Positions 36,769 to 45,577 of a stretch of DNA of 49,647 nt are shown one piece after another; the stretch's first letter is position 1, and each line of letters begins with the position of its first letter. Source of the DNA: Salimicrobium humidisoli (GTDB lineage: Bacteria > Bacillota > Bacilli > Bacillales > Halobacillaceae); assembly GCF_002295105.1 (NCBI RefSeq), contig NZ_NSGH01000018.1, positions 1 to 49,647 on the forward strand. The letters run 5' to 3'. A program made the translations under genes and the position numbers. Under the pieces are notes generated by a model that saw only the letters and a program-made list of their open reading frames with translations, had not been told where the DNA came from and searched no databases.

Positions 36769-37158
36769 TCATTCGTTCGTTTCTGTTTCTTTGATATCCA
36801 TGTGGACACCGACGACATGAACGTTCACTTCTTTTACGGAAAGAGAGGTCATGTTTTCAAGAGCCTGGCGGGTGTTTTCCTGAATTTTTTTCGCAGCTTC
36901 GGGGATAGAAATTCCGTAATCCATCACTACGTAAGTCTCGATTACAACACCTTCTTCGAGAAGATCTACTTTCACACCTTTTCCGCGCGATTTTTTACCG
37001 AGTCTTTCAGCCACCCCGGCTGCAAAGTTACCTCTCATTTCAGCTACACCGCTCACCTCGGACACCGCAATACCTGAAATAACTTCGATTACTTCAGGGG
37101 CTATTTCTATAGAACCGAGGTTCGAGCTTTCGGTTACATTCACCGGATGTTCATCCAT
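36769..37158 (-). CDS. Asp23/Gls24-family envelope stress protein (YqhY)
   Basis: A 129-residue Asp23-family protein with the pattern GSIEIAPEVIEVISGIAVSE near the start and ISIPEAAKKIQENTRQALE later. In B. subtilis YqhY is encoded with accB-accC, and loss of it disturbs acetyl-CoA carboxylase control, so a modulatory role on fatty acid synthesis is likely. The start overlaps the accC stop (TAATG), indicating translational coupling. Confidence 0.9.
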   Translation of the reverse strand: MDEHPVNVTESSNLGSIEIAPEVIEVISGIAVSEVSGVAEMRGNFAAGVAERLGKKSRGKGVKVDLLEEGVVIETYVVMDYGISIPEAAKKIQENTRQALENMTSLSVKEVNVHVVGVHMDIKETETNE

Positions 37159-38525
37159 TATAAATTCTCCTCTTTCTCATCCATGACAGCGTATGTTTCG
37201 AGGAACTTCGTGTTAAAGTCGCCTCCCTTAAATACTTCATGGTTCATCATTCGCTGATGGAACGGGATAGTAGTGTGTACCCCTTCCACCACAAATTCGC
37301 TGAGGGCACGTCTCATTTTTGCGATAGCTTCGTCTCTGTCCTGTCCGTATGTGATCAGTTTAGCTACCATGGAATCGTAGTACGGAGGGATCATATAGCC
37401 TGTGTAGGCTGCTGAATCCACCCTGACTCCGAATCCTCCGGGCGGAAGGTACATATCAATGTAGCCGGCGGAAGGCATGAAATTCTTGAAAGGATCTTCT
37501 GCGTTGATCCTGCATTCAATCGCCCAGCCCTCAAATTTAATATCCTCCTGACTGAAGGAGAGAACTTCATCGTTGGCAACTTTAATCTGCTCTTTGATCA
37601 GATCGACACCTGTGACCATTTCAGTTACAGGGTGCTCCACCTGGATACGTGTGTTCATTTCCATAAAGTAGAATTTCTTTTCGTTATGATCGAAAATGAA
37701 CTCTATCGTTCCTGCCCCGGAATAATTAACAGCAAGCGCTGCCTGCACAGCAGCATCACCCATTTCCTTACGGATGTCTTCCGTGACTGCCGGAGAAGGA
37801 GTTTCTTCGATCAGCTTTTGAAGACGTCTCTGTACAGAGCAGTCCCTTTCTCCCAAGTGAATGGCGTTGCCATGATTATCGGCGAGGACCTGAATCTCTA
37901 CGTGACGGAAATCCTCTATGAATTTTTCAAGATATACGCCCGGGTTACCGAAAGAAGTTTCCGCTTCCTGCTGCGTCATCTTAATACCTTCAATCAGTTC
38001 TTTCTCGTCACGGGCTACCCGTATCCCTTTGCCTCCGCCCCCGGCAGTGGCTTTAATGATTACGGGGTAGCCAATTTCTTCAGCGACCTGTTTACCTTCA
38101 TCCGTATCCTTGATTATACCTTTCGAACCTGGTACCACCGGGACTCCGGCATCTTCCATCGTCTGTCTCGCTACGTCCTTCGTACCCATGTTCTGAATTG
38201 CATATGCTGATGGACCGATAAAAGTCACATTGCATTCTTCGCACATCTCAGCGAACTCAGCATTCTCCGATAAAAACCCGTACCCCGGATGAATGGCATC
38301 GGAGCCGCTCATCGTAGCTGCACTGAGTATGTTCGTATAATTCAAGTAGCTGTCTTTACTGAGTTTGGGACCTACACAGTAGGCTTCATCTGCAATTTGG
38401 ACGTGCAGGGCTTCCTTATCCGGTTCGGAATAGACAGCAACAGTCTCAATATCCATTTCTTTACACGCACGAATGATCCGAACCGCGATTTCTCCCCTGT
38501 TGGCTATTAATACTTTTTTAATCAA
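37158..38525 (-). CDS. accC: Acetyl-CoA carboxylase, biotin carboxylase subunit
   Basis: A 455-residue ATP-grasp enzyme that carboxylates biotin on AccB. The glycine-rich ATP loop KATAGGGGKGIRV, the HLGERDCSVQRR block, and FMEMNTRIQVEHPVTE with the metal and bicarbonate residues are all present. It starts at TTG (38525) with GGTGGGAG upstream, 16 nt after accB. It could also serve the propionyl-CoA carboxylase chain encoded at 5.8-7.3 kb, which has no biotin carboxylase beside it. Confidence 0.96.
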   Translation of the reverse strand: MIKKVLIANRGEIAVRIIRACKEMDIETVAVYSEPDKEALHVQIADEAYCVGPKLSKDSYLNYTNILSAATMSGSDAIHPGYGFLSENAEFAEMCEECNVTFIGPSAYAIQNMGTKDVARQTMEDAGVPVVPGSKGIIKDTDEGKQVAEEIGYPVIIKATAGGGGKGIRVARDEKELIEGIKMTQQEAETSFGNPGVYLEKFIEDFRHVEIQVLADNHGNAIHLGERDCSVQRRLQKLIEETPSPAVTEDIRKEMGDAAVQAALAVNYSGAGTIEFIFDHNEKKFYFMEMNTRIQVEHPVTEMVTGVDLIKEQIKVANDEVLSFSQEDIKFEGWAIECRINAEDPFKNFMPSAGYIDMYLPPGGFGVRVDSAAYTGYMIPPYYDSMVAKLITYGQDRDEAIAKMRRALSEFVVEGVHTTIPFHQRMMNHEVFKGGDFNTKFLETYAVMDEKEENL

Positions 38526-38541
38526 ATGCTCCCACCTCTCT

Positions 38542-39060
38542 TTAGCGTTTTACGCGGAAGAGTGGCTGGTTATATTCAACAAGATCCCCGTCGCTTACCA
38601 GGATTTCAACAATCTCCCCAGAAACTTCCGCTTCAATTTCATTAAATAGTTTCATTGCTTCCACGATACAAACTACAGAATCATTACTTACTCTGTCTCC
38701 TACCTGTACGTACGGATCGTCTTCCGGCGACGGAGCGTGATAAATAGTCCCTACCATTGGAGAAGTTACTTCATAATCATAATCGGCAGAACCTTCAGTC
38801 TTCGATTCCTGCGTTTTCTCTTCTGCTTTACCCTTCTCGTTGGAAGGCTGTTCTTCAACGGGAGTGTTTTCCTGCCTGACTGGCGCAGCCTCCTGTGCTG
38901 GTGATGGTGCCTGTACTACAGGTTGTGCCTCAGCCACAGGAACTGAGCCCCCGTGTTTTTTCAAAGTGACTTTACTGTCTCCGGATTCGTATTCGAATTC
39001 CTGGACACTTGATTCATCAATTAGCTTAATAATTTCCCTGATTTCCTGCACCTTTAGCAT
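38542..39060 (-). CDS. accB: Biotin carboxyl carrier protein of acetyl-CoA carboxylase
   Basis: A 172-residue carrier. The N-terminal part is a helix ([19 protein letters not shown]) involved in complex assembly. A flexible Pro/Ala/Glu-rich linker spans about 40-90, and the C-terminal biotinyl domain carries [13 protein letters not shown] with the biotinylated Lys137. In B. subtilis the eight-gene spoIIIA operon separates accB from efp; here only 169 bp without genes lie between them. Confidence 0.96.
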   Translation of the reverse strand: MLKVQEIREIIKLIDESSVQEFEYESGDSKVTLKKHGGSVPVAEAQPVVQAPSPAQEAAPVRQENTPVEEQPSNEKGKAEEKTQESKTEGSADYDYEVTSPMVGTIYHAPSPEDDPYVQVGDRVSNDSVVCIVEAMKLFNEIEAEVSGEIVEILVSDGDLVEYNQPLFRVKR

Positions 39061-39191
39061 TTACTGGCACTCCTTTTATGTAAAATCTGTATAATGTGAC
39101 TACTTCCTCATTTTACGATAGATATTTCCGGCCTGCAACTAATCGGAAAGCGATTACAAAAAGTAATCTATGAAATATTTTCGTTAAAACT

Positions 39192-39219
39192 ATCTTTCCG
39201 GAGTCCGAAAACTCCGGAA
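39192..39219 (-). terminator. Terminator-like hairpin after efp
   Basis: A perfect 9-bp stem (39196-39204 with 39211-39219), 10 nt after the efp stop codon on the minus strand. The following T tract is short and interrupted, so termination may be weak. Confidence 0.6.
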
Positions 39220-39229
39220 GGACAGCTGG

Positions 39230-39787
39230 CTAGGCTCTGGATACATATTTCCCTTCATCGGTGCTGATGAGAAGCATGTCGCCCTCGTTCACGAAGAACG
39301 GTACCTGAACAGTAAGACCCGTTTCAAGCGTGGCAGGTTTCGTACCTCCGCTCGCCGTATCACCTTTCACACCAGGTTCCGTTTCGGTCACTTGCAACTG
39401 GACGTTTTTCGGAAGTTCAATTCCGATCGTTTCAGCTCCATACGTCTGAATAGACACTTCCATATTTTCTTTGATGTAGTATAGTTTATCGCCGATCTGC
39501 TGCTCCGGCAATGCCAGCTGGTCGTAGGTGTGTGTATCCATAAACGTATGCATATCCCCCGACCCATACAAATACTGCATTTTTTTCGTTTCGATGTGAG
39601 CACGGTTCACTTTCTCGCCGCCACGGAAGGTCTTTTCCTGGATATTTCCATTCCTGAGGTTTCTGAGTTTAGAACGGACAAAAGCCGCTCCCTTACCCGG
39701 TTTAACGTGCTGAAAATCCATGACACTCCAAATTTCCCCGTCTACTTCAATAGTTAGTCCTGTCTTAAAATCGTTTACTGAAATCAT
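39230..39787 (-). CDS. efp: Translation elongation factor P
   Basis: A 185-residue factor that rescues ribosomes stalled at polyproline stretches. It has the KOW-like domain I with Lys32 at the tip of the [10 protein letters not shown] loop, the residue modified in other EF-Ps, then two OB domains ending in the usual [17 protein letters not shown] precedes the ATG. It follows papA by 15 nt, the conserved Bacillus arrangement. Confidence 0.97.
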   Translation of the reverse strand: MISVNDFKTGLTIEVDGEIWSVMDFQHVKPGKGAAFVRSKLRNLRNGNIQEKTFRGGEKVNRAHIETKKMQYLYGSGDMHTFMDTHTYDQLALPEQQIGDKLYYIKENMEVSIQTYGAETIGIELPKNVQLQVTETEPGVKGDTASGGTKPATLETGLTVQVPFFVNEGDMLLISTDEGKYVSRA

Positions 39788-39802
39788 TATTTTCCTCCCA
39801 AC

Positions 39803-40864
39803 TTATAAAACAATCAGTTCTTTAGGTGCAAAATTCAGAGGCTCGTTCCCGTTTTCCGTTATGACCGTATCATCCTCGATTCTGCAGCCGCCTACGCCTT
39901 TCACATATATACCCGGTTCCACCGTAACGACCATGCCGGGTTTCAGTTCCACGTCGGAGCGATGCGACAGTGCGGGTCCTTCATGTACGTCGAGACCTAT
40001 ACCGTGACCGGTGGAATGTCCGAAGTAACTGCCATACCCTTTATCTTCGATGACATCTCGCGTAAGTGCATCGGCTTCTTTACCTGTCAGGCCGGCCTTC
40101 AGACCGTTCATTCCTTTTTTCTGAGCTTCGAGCACGACTGAATATATTTCTTTTTGTTTTTCATTTATCTCACCTACGGCCACTGTTCTCGTAATGTCGG
40201 AACAGTACCCTTTGTAGAGGGCTCCAAAATCGAGAGTAACCAGGTCACCGGACTCGATTTCCTTCTCGGAAGCGACCCCGTGCGGCAGTGCAGAACGATA
40301 CCCGGAAGCGACTATAATATCGAAACTCGAAGATGTGGCCCCCTGCTTTCTCATATAAAATTCAAGTTCGTTCGATACGTCTATCTCTTTCACCCCAGGT
40401 TTGATGAAGTCCAGAATGTGATCGAAAGCATCATCCGCAATTTCAGCTGCCTTCTTCAGCACGCTAAGTTCTTCGTCTGTCTTTATTAAACGCAAAGCTT
40501 CGACGATGCCTGATACAGGAACCAGTTCCCCTTTTACCTTCTCATAAAAAGTTTCATATATACCATAGGTAATGTGATCCTTTTCGAATCCGATTTTTTT
40601 ACTGCCTGCTTCGGAAAACTGTGCAGCCACTTCGTCGGACATCGGGCCCTTGTGTTCTACCACTTCAAATTCACTCACCTGATCATTCGCCTGATCTACG
40701 TATCTGAAATCGGTAATCAGTTTCGCACTTCTGTCCGTAATGACTACAGCTCCGGAAGTTCCGGTGAAACCGGTTATGTACCTCCTGTTTTTATCACTCA
40801 TGACCAGCAGCCCGTCTATATTCTGTTTCTTCATGGACTCCCTTATTTGTACCAATCGCGACAT
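39803..40864 (-). CDS. papA: Xaa-Pro aminopeptidase (M24 family, YqhT/PapA)
   Basis: A 353-residue pita-bread metallopeptidase that removes N-terminal residues before proline. The N-terminal creatinase-like domain covers about 1-125. Metal ligands are visible as the two Asp of LDFGALYKGYCSDITR, the His of STGHGIGLDVHEGP, the Glu of VTVEPGIYV and the Glu of CRIEDDTVI. Its pairing with efp links proline peptide processing and polyproline translation. An AAAGGAGG site precedes the ATG. Confidence 0.94.
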   Translation of the reverse strand: MSRLVQIRESMKKQNIDGLLVMSDKNRRYITGFTGTSGAVVITDRSAKLITDFRYVDQANDQVSEFEVVEHKGPMSDEVAAQFSEAGSKKIGFEKDHITYGIYETFYEKVKGELVPVSGIVEALRLIKTDEELSVLKKAAEIADDAFDHILDFIKPGVKEIDVSNELEFYMRKQGATSSSFDIIVASGYRSALPHGVASEKEIESGDLVTLDFGALYKGYCSDITRTVAVGEINEKQKEIYSVVLEAQKKGMNGLKAGLTGKEADALTRDVIEDKGYGSYFGHSTGHGIGLDVHEGPALSHRSDVELKPGMVVTVEPGIYVKGVGGCRIEDDTVITENGNEPLNFAPKELIVL

Positions 40865-41120
40865 ATGTGTTCAACCTCCTTTGAATATTCTTACTAATAG
40901 CCATTAATAGTGTATCATAATTGTACGTACCATCACTACTCCAGCGTCATCGCTCCGTATGCGACTATTGATTCAAAAAGAATTTCGCGGGTTTTCATCT
41001 GTTAAAATGATTGCAGGGCGATACGTGAAATAAGAATTGAAAAATTTTGCGATTTCATGATAGAAACACCCCGAAAAGTGGTATAACAGTAGTATAAGAG
41101 CTATGAAAGGAGGCCTCCTC

Positions 41121-41510
41121 ATGGCACGCGGATGGTTTAAATGGGTAATGTATGTATTTATCGGATTTGCTGTGTTCTATATCGTCAATCAGCTTCTGAC
41201 CAACACGGGCAGCTTTCTGGTTTCCATTCTTACTATGGTTGTTGTCGCCGCCATCATCTACGGGGTGATTTATTTCTTTTTCATTCGACAAAGATCCGGA
41301 GGTGTAAGGGGCAACACAGATGAAATGAAGAAATATAAGCAGGCCGTCAAACAGTCAAAACAGAAGTACGGCACCAGCTCGAACGAACAGGTCAAAACTG
41401 CCAGGCCCTCAGGAAAACAAACGAAAAAACGCAGATCCAACGCTCCTCATCTGAAAGTGATCGACGGGAGTAAAGGAAAAAATAAAGACAAGGACAGAGC
41501 GACCTTCTAG
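41121..41510 (+). CDS. SA1362/YqhP-family small membrane protein
   Basis: A 129-residue protein with two membrane helices (about 8-28 and 34-54) and a long, strongly basic cytoplasmic tail (KKYKQAVKQSKQKYG and further Lys/Arg-rich stretches). It matches the YqhP/SA1362 family, which lies between papA and mntR in Bacillus and Staphylococcus. Function is unknown. The ATG at 41121 follows AAAGGAGG; an upstream in-frame ATG at 41103 lacks a ribosome site. The 256 bp before it hold AT-rich promoter-like sequence but no gene. Confidence 0.8.
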   Translation: MARGWFKWVMYVFIGFAVFYIVNQLLTNTGSFLVSILTMVVVAAIIYGVIYFFFIRQRSGGVRGNTDEMKKYKQAVKQSKQKYGTSSNEQVKTARPSGKQTKKRRSNAPHLKVIDGSKGKNKDKDRATF

Positions 41511-41554
41511 CACTCATTGTATTTGCACATGTTCATAAACACCGCTTTTTCAGG

Positions 41555-41590
41555 TGATCAAAAAAGAAGATGCATTTTAAGCATCTTCTT
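41555..41590 (-). terminator. Terminator between yqhP and mntR
   Basis: A 10-bp stem (41564-41573 with 41581-41590) with a 7-nt loop is followed by a T run on the minus strand. It contains the mntR stop codon and may also slow transcripts from the convergent yqhP. Confidence 0.8.
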
Positions 41591-42002
41591 CGCTTTTATT
41601 ATGAATGTGGATTAAGGCTTCGCGTCGCGAGGAATCTTCTTCGAAATACTGAACCAGATCACCGATGCGATCGATGGAATCCCAGCTCAAGTGGTGCTCG
41701 ATCCCTTCCACTTCTTCGTATATTTTATCCTTCTCCACCCCGATTAATTCAAGAAAGTTCTCCAGTAACTCATGCCGGTATACTAAACGTTTCCCAATTT
41801 TCTTACCTTTTGAAGTAAGCATTAAACCTCTGTATTTTTCGTAGATCAAGTATTCATCTTTCCCGAGTTTTTGCACCATTTTGGTTACAGAGGAAGGATG
41901 AACATTAAGGTTTTCCGCAATATCGGAAACTCTGGCATACCCCTTATTCTCAATTAACAAATAAATCTGCTCAATGTAATCTTCCATACTCGGTGTGGGC
42001 AT
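41577..42002 (-). CDS. mntR: Manganese-responsive regulator MntR
   Basis: A 141-residue DtxR-family repressor of manganese uptake. The N-terminal winged helix ([20 protein letters not shown]) is followed by the metal-binding and dimerisation helices. All six manganese ligands known from B. subtilis MntR are conserved with identical numbering: Asp8, Glu11, His77, Glu99, Glu102 and His103. The protein should therefore sense Mn(II) normally. It has its own promoter and terminator. Confidence 0.97.
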   Translation of the reverse strand: MPTPSMEDYIEQIYLLIENKGYARVSDIAENLNVHPSSVTKMVQKLGKDEYLIYEKYRGLMLTSKGKKIGKRLVYRHELLENFLELIGVEKDKIYEEVEGIEHHLSWDSIDRIGDLVQYFEEDSSRREALIHIHNKSEEDA

Positions 42003-42039
42003 AATTTACCTCCGTTATCACTCAGGTCATTCACTAAAA

Positions 42040-42068
42040 ATCATACACTAATTCAAAGAGATTAACAA
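42040..42068 (-). promoter_or_regulatory. SigmaA-type promoter of mntR
   Basis: TTGTTA (42063-42068) and TATGAT (42040-42045) on the minus strand are 17 bp apart, about 37 bp before the mntR start. Confidence 0.6.
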
Positions 42069-42163
42069 CTCGACCTCACGTGAAAATATCCGTTCCATTT
42101 TATGTCAGGGTCGTTACGAAGATTTCCGGACCAATGGCGGAATATCGTTCTGCATATATCGAA

Positions 42164-42193
42164 GACCCGGACTGTTCTGACAGAGTCCGGGTC
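42164..42193 (-). terminator. Hairpin downstream of nrdJ
   Basis: A 10-bp stem (42164-42173 with 42184-42193) extended by a small inner pairing lies 45 nt after the nrdJ stop. No strong T run follows on either strand, so it may act as a 3' stabiliser or weak terminator. Confidence 0.5.
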
Positions 42194-42238
42194 CTTCTTA
42201 TACATATAAGTCTTAAAATATCTTCACTTTGACACTTT

Positions 42239-44803
42239 TTAGAGACCGCATTTCAACTGAGCATTACAATTCGTACAAGTGTTACAGCCTCCGATATCTT
42301 CAATCGTCCCCTGTCTGCATACAGGACATGTATCACCGATTTCCGATCCGATAGAGACGTTAGTGGACTGCAGCTCCTGTACAGTATCCATGAGAACCAC
42401 TTTTCTTTTTTCATCTTCGAACTCAAAGGATTCTTGTTCCCCGTCGAATTCACTTTGTTCGGCTTTCAGGGTTAAAACCTGGGAGTCACGACTGCCGTCT
42501 ACATAAACGGTACCACCTTTTGCACCGCCATCGTACAACCGTTCGTAAACGGACTGGACCTGTTCCACAGTGTAACCTTTGGGAGCGTTCACCGTTTTCG
42601 AAATTGAACTGTCCACCCATCTCTGAATTACACACTGGGCATCAGCATGAGCTTCCGGAGTCATGGACATAGCCGTTACGAACCAGTGAGGCAGATTATT
42701 TTCATCAGCTCCAGGCGTACGATCCAGATATTCCTGAACGATATCCGCCTTCACTTCTATAAATTTCCCGAGACGGCCGCTTCTGTAATAGGAGAAGGAG
42801 AAATATGGTTCCAGACCGGTACTCACTCCGGCCATGGTTCCTGTGGAACCGGTAGGAGCCACGGTCAACAGGTGAGAGTTCCGGATTCCGTTTCTCATCA
42901 CTCCTTCTCTTACGTGTTCCGGCATCCCTTTCATGTATCCTGTGTTAACGAATTGACTTCTCTTTTCTTTCGTATCTTCCGGTGATTCCCCTTCTATGAA
43001 TGGGAAACTGCCTTTCTCGCCAGCAAGTTCAATCGAAGCTTCATAGGCGGTTACGGCAATCGTTTCGAAAATTTCGTCGATCAGTTTATTGCCTTCTTCC
43101 GACCCATATTCCGTCTCACAATAAATGAGCAGATCATGAAGACCCATTACACCAAGGCCTACCCGGCGTTCTCCCAGAGCCTGTCTTTTGTTTTCCTCCA
43201 GGAAGTAAGGAGTGGAATCAATAACGTTATCCTGCATGCGTACTCCGACGCTTACTGTATGTTTCAACTTTTCGTAATCAACCGTTTTGTTTTCCTTATC
43301 AGCCATCTCTGCCAGATTCACGGCTGCAAGGTTACACACGCTCCAGGGAGCCAGTGGCTGTTCCCCACAAGGATTGGTCGCAACAACTTTCTGTCCATAC
43401 GCCGTAGCATTTGTTTTTTCATTCGCATTGTCGATGAAAAAGATCCCCGGTTCTGCTGAATAAGTTGCGCAAATGTTAATCAGATCCCATAGTTCCCGGG
43501 CCGCAACTTTTCTGTAAGTACGTACGCCCAGTCCTTTTTCTTCCCATTCTCTTACATCTCCGGAGTCTTGCCAGTTTTCATTGTAATACTTCATTTCTTC
43601 TTCGGTGTATGACTCCACGTCCGGAAAGCGAAGAGAGTAGAACGCTTCATTCTCAACGGCTTCCATAAATTCGTCTGTAATACATACAGAAATATTGGCC
43701 CCGCTCAAAAAGTCTGAGTGATGTACGGAATACGTGCCGCCATCTCTGAGTTTTTCTTCGGCCTCCCTGATGGACTGGTTTGTAAATCCTCCCTGACCTT
43801 CTATCCCCTTAAAATTAACGACACTCTGATAAAGATCCCGTTCTTTTTCGGAAAGAGGCTGGAATTTGAGCTTATCCTGCGCCAGCTGTTTAATCTGTTC
43901 GTCCGTTGTATTTTCAATTAAATAGCGGAGAATTCTCGGGTTCTGCATCTTGGAAATAATGAACTCCAGAATATCCGGATGCCAGTCGGCGAGCATGATC
44001 ATCTGGGCCCCTCTGCGGGATCCGCCCTGTTCGACCAGGTGAGTAAGTTTCGCTATGTCATCGAGCCAGGAAACGGAGCCTGAGGACTTCCCGTTCACTC
44101 CTCTTGCCAACGTGTTTCTCGGTCTTAATGTCGAGCCGTTTGTGCCGACTCCTCCACCCCGGGACATAATTTCCATCACCTGTTTACGATGATCCGAAAT
44201 GCCTTCCCTGGAATCCTGGATGAACGGCATAACGTAACAGTTAAAATACGTTACTTCCTTTTCGGAACCTGCCCCGTAAAGCACCCGGCCTGCAGGAACG
44301 AAGTTCATCTGTGAGAGTTCTTCATAGAATTCGCTGAAACTCTGTTCCTGTCTTTCTTTGGTAGTCTCGACCCGGGAGAGGCCCGCAGCATTTCTCTTGG
44401 CTATCTGTTCGTAATAAACTTCCATAGGTTTATCGATAGTATCGAGACCGCGTTTCACGACTCCGTCAGCTTCTTCTTCGTCCAGCACGTGAGAAAACTC
44501 ATCTTCCACTTTCACCATAGCCTCTCTCGTTTCCCAGTCGATAGAGACGATGAAACCGTATCCCCGTGCAGGGAACTTGGGATCAGCCTTGACAGTCAGT
44601 ACGACAAAGTCCCCTTCTTTTAACGTCAGTCTCTCTGTATCCTTAAATGCATACCTGTCCAGCATTACAAGCCTGGAGACACCATCATGGGTGGTGGTCA
44701 TGTCATCACTCACCTCAAAAACCTGAGGAAATAATTTGATATCCTCGTTCAACTGTTGTACATTAATTTTTGTGTGAACTTTTTCAGATGCACTCGTTGT
44801 CAT
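42239..44803 (-). CDS. nrdJ: Coenzyme B12-dependent ribonucleotide reductase (class II)
   Basis: An 854-residue adenosylcobalamin-dependent reductase making dNTPs without an oxygen-derived radical subunit. Characteristic stretches are NFVPAGRVLYGAG, MEIMSRGGGVGTNGSTLRP, the active-site ATNPCGEQPLAPWSVCNLA and the APTGSTGTMAGVSTGLEP loop. The C-terminus carries a Cys-rich tail (TCPVCRQGTIEDIGGCNTCTN) for metal binding and re-reduction. The ATG at 44803 follows AAGGGAGAGG; the frame stays open to 44848 without support. The gene sits where B. subtilis has lipM (yqhM). It is controlled by NrdR boxes upstream. Confidence 0.95.
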   Translation of the reverse strand: MTTSASEKVHTKINVQQLNEDIKLFPQVFEVSDDMTTTHDGVSRLVMLDRYAFKDTERLTLKEGDFVVLTVKADPKFPARGYGFIVSIDWETREAMVKVEDEFSHVLDEEEADGVVKRGLDTIDKPMEVYYEQIAKRNAAGLSRVETTKERQEQSFSEFYEELSQMNFVPAGRVLYGAGSEKEVTYFNCYVMPFIQDSREGISDHRKQVMEIMSRGGGVGTNGSTLRPRNTLARGVNGKSSGSVSWLDDIAKLTHLVEQGGSRRGAQMIMLADWHPDILEFIISKMQNPRILRYLIENTTDEQIKQLAQDKLKFQPLSEKERDLYQSVVNFKGIEGQGGFTNQSIREAEEKLRDGGTYSVHHSDFLSGANISVCITDEFMEAVENEAFYSLRFPDVESYTEEEMKYYNENWQDSGDVREWEEKGLGVRTYRKVAARELWDLINICATYSAEPGIFFIDNANEKTNATAYGQKVVATNPCGEQPLAPWSVCNLAAVNLAEMADKENKTVDYEKLKHTVSVGVRMQDNVIDSTPYFLEENKRQALGERRVGLGVMGLHDLLIYCETEYGSEEGNKLIDEIFETIAVTAYEASIELAGEKGSFPFIEGESPEDTKEKRSQFVNTGYMKGMPEHVREGVMRNGIRNSHLLTVAPTGSTGTMAGVSTGLEPYFSFSYYRSGRLGKFIEVKADIVQEYLDRTPGADENNLPHWFVTAMSMTPEAHADAQCVIQRWVDSSISKTVNAPKGYTVEQVQSVYERLYDGGAKGGTVYVDGSRDSQVLTLKAEQSEFDGEQESFEFEDEKRKVVLMDTVQELQSTNVSIGSEIGDTCPVCRQGTIEDIGGCNTCTNCNAQLKCGL

Positions 44804-44843
44804 GGTAATCCTCTCCCTTTCCGGAACATATCTTCTAATTAGT

Positions 44844-44873
44844 AACATACCACATCCACAAAAAGTTAATCAA
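44844..44873 (-). promoter_or_regulatory. SigmaA-type promoter of nrdJ
   Basis: TTGATT (44868-44873) and TATGTT preceded by TGG (44844-44849) on the minus strand are 18 bp apart. The -35 lies inside the promoter-proximal NrdR box. Confidence 0.6.
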
Positions 44874-44914
44874 TATATTGTGCTTCTTTTTTTAAAAAAC
44901 ACAATATATTGTGT
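44868..44914 (-). promoter_or_regulatory. Tandem NrdR boxes upstream of nrdJ
   Basis: ACACAATATATTGTGT at 44899-44914 is a perfect palindrome fitting the NrdR box. A second copy with 13 of 16 matches covers 44868-44883, sharing the core CAATATATTG. Their 31-bp spacing equals the three-turn separation typical of NrdR sites, and the second covers the -35. NrdR would repress nrdJ when dATP is high. Confidence 0.88.
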
Positions 44915-45066
44915 TTTTGAACAACGTATTTTTAATTTGTCAACTCAGTAAACGTATATATAAAGAAACGTGAAGGCGTATAACGAAGTAAAATCGGTCA
45001 AAATCATTTCTTTCAAAAGAATTTGTTCCTTGCTTTTTGTGGATGGCTTTTCCAGGAAGGAAACCT

Positions 45067-45095
45067 TTGAAATTATAAAGGGAACTGATTATAAT
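45067..45095 (+). promoter_or_regulatory. Strong sigmaA promoter of yqhL
   Basis: TTGAAA (45067-45072) and a consensus TATAAT (45090-45095) are separated by 17 bp, about 36 bp before the yqhL start. The rest of the 328-bp gap between nrdJ and yqhL holds the NrdR and nrdJ promoter sites and AT-rich sequence without a gene. Confidence 0.8.
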
Positions 45096-45131
45096 TAATA
45101 AGGAAATATTCTTAATTAGGGGGAAGATTTT

Positions 45132-45512
45132 ATGAACTGGTGGATTCTACTGGGCATTGTCATTATTTTCATTGCCTTTTCTGTGTATCGATATATGAAA
45201 TCCAAAAAAATTCTAACTACGCTGTCAGAAGATGAGTTTAAACAGGGGTACCGGAAAGCACAACTGATTGATGTAAGGGAACCGAAAGAATTCGATAGCG
45301 GTCATATCCTCGGGGCACGCAATATTCCTCTTTCACAGATGCGTAACCGCACAGCGGAAATACGTCAGGATAAACCCGTCTACCTTTATTGTCAGAGCGG
45401 AGCAAGATCGACACGTGCAGCCATGCTTCTCCACAAAAAAGGCTACAAAGATCTGAATCAGCTCGAGGGTGGATTTAAAAAGTGGAACGGTAAAATCAAG
45501 GCAAAAAAATAA
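45132..45512 (+). CDS. Membrane-anchored rhodanese-like sulfurtransferase (YqhL)
   Basis: A 126-residue protein with one N-terminal membrane helix (about 3-20) and a rhodanese domain. The active-site loop is YCQSGARS with Cys87, and the IDVREPKEFDSGHILGARNIP block is the family signature. It may carry sulfane sulfur or act as a redox protein at the membrane; no substrate is known. The position beside gcvPB is conserved in Bacillus. Confidence 0.9.
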   Translation: MNWWILLGIVIIFIAFSVYRYMKSKKILTTLSEDEFKQGYRKAQLIDVREPKEFDSGHILGARNIPLSQMRNRTAEIRQDKPVYLYCQSGARSTRAAMLLHKKGYKDLNQLEGGFKKWNGKIKAKK

Positions 45513-45515
45513 CAG

Positions 45516-45553
45516 TAATAACCCCCGGACAATAGAAAATCCGGGGGTTATTA
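45516..45553. terminator. Bidirectional terminator between yqhL and gcvPB
   Basis: A perfect 14-bp stem (45516-45529 with 45540-45553) with a 10-nt loop and T-rich flanks on both strands serves the two convergent genes. Confidence 0.88.
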
Positions 45554-45577
45554 TTATTACATATGCTGCCAATGCCG

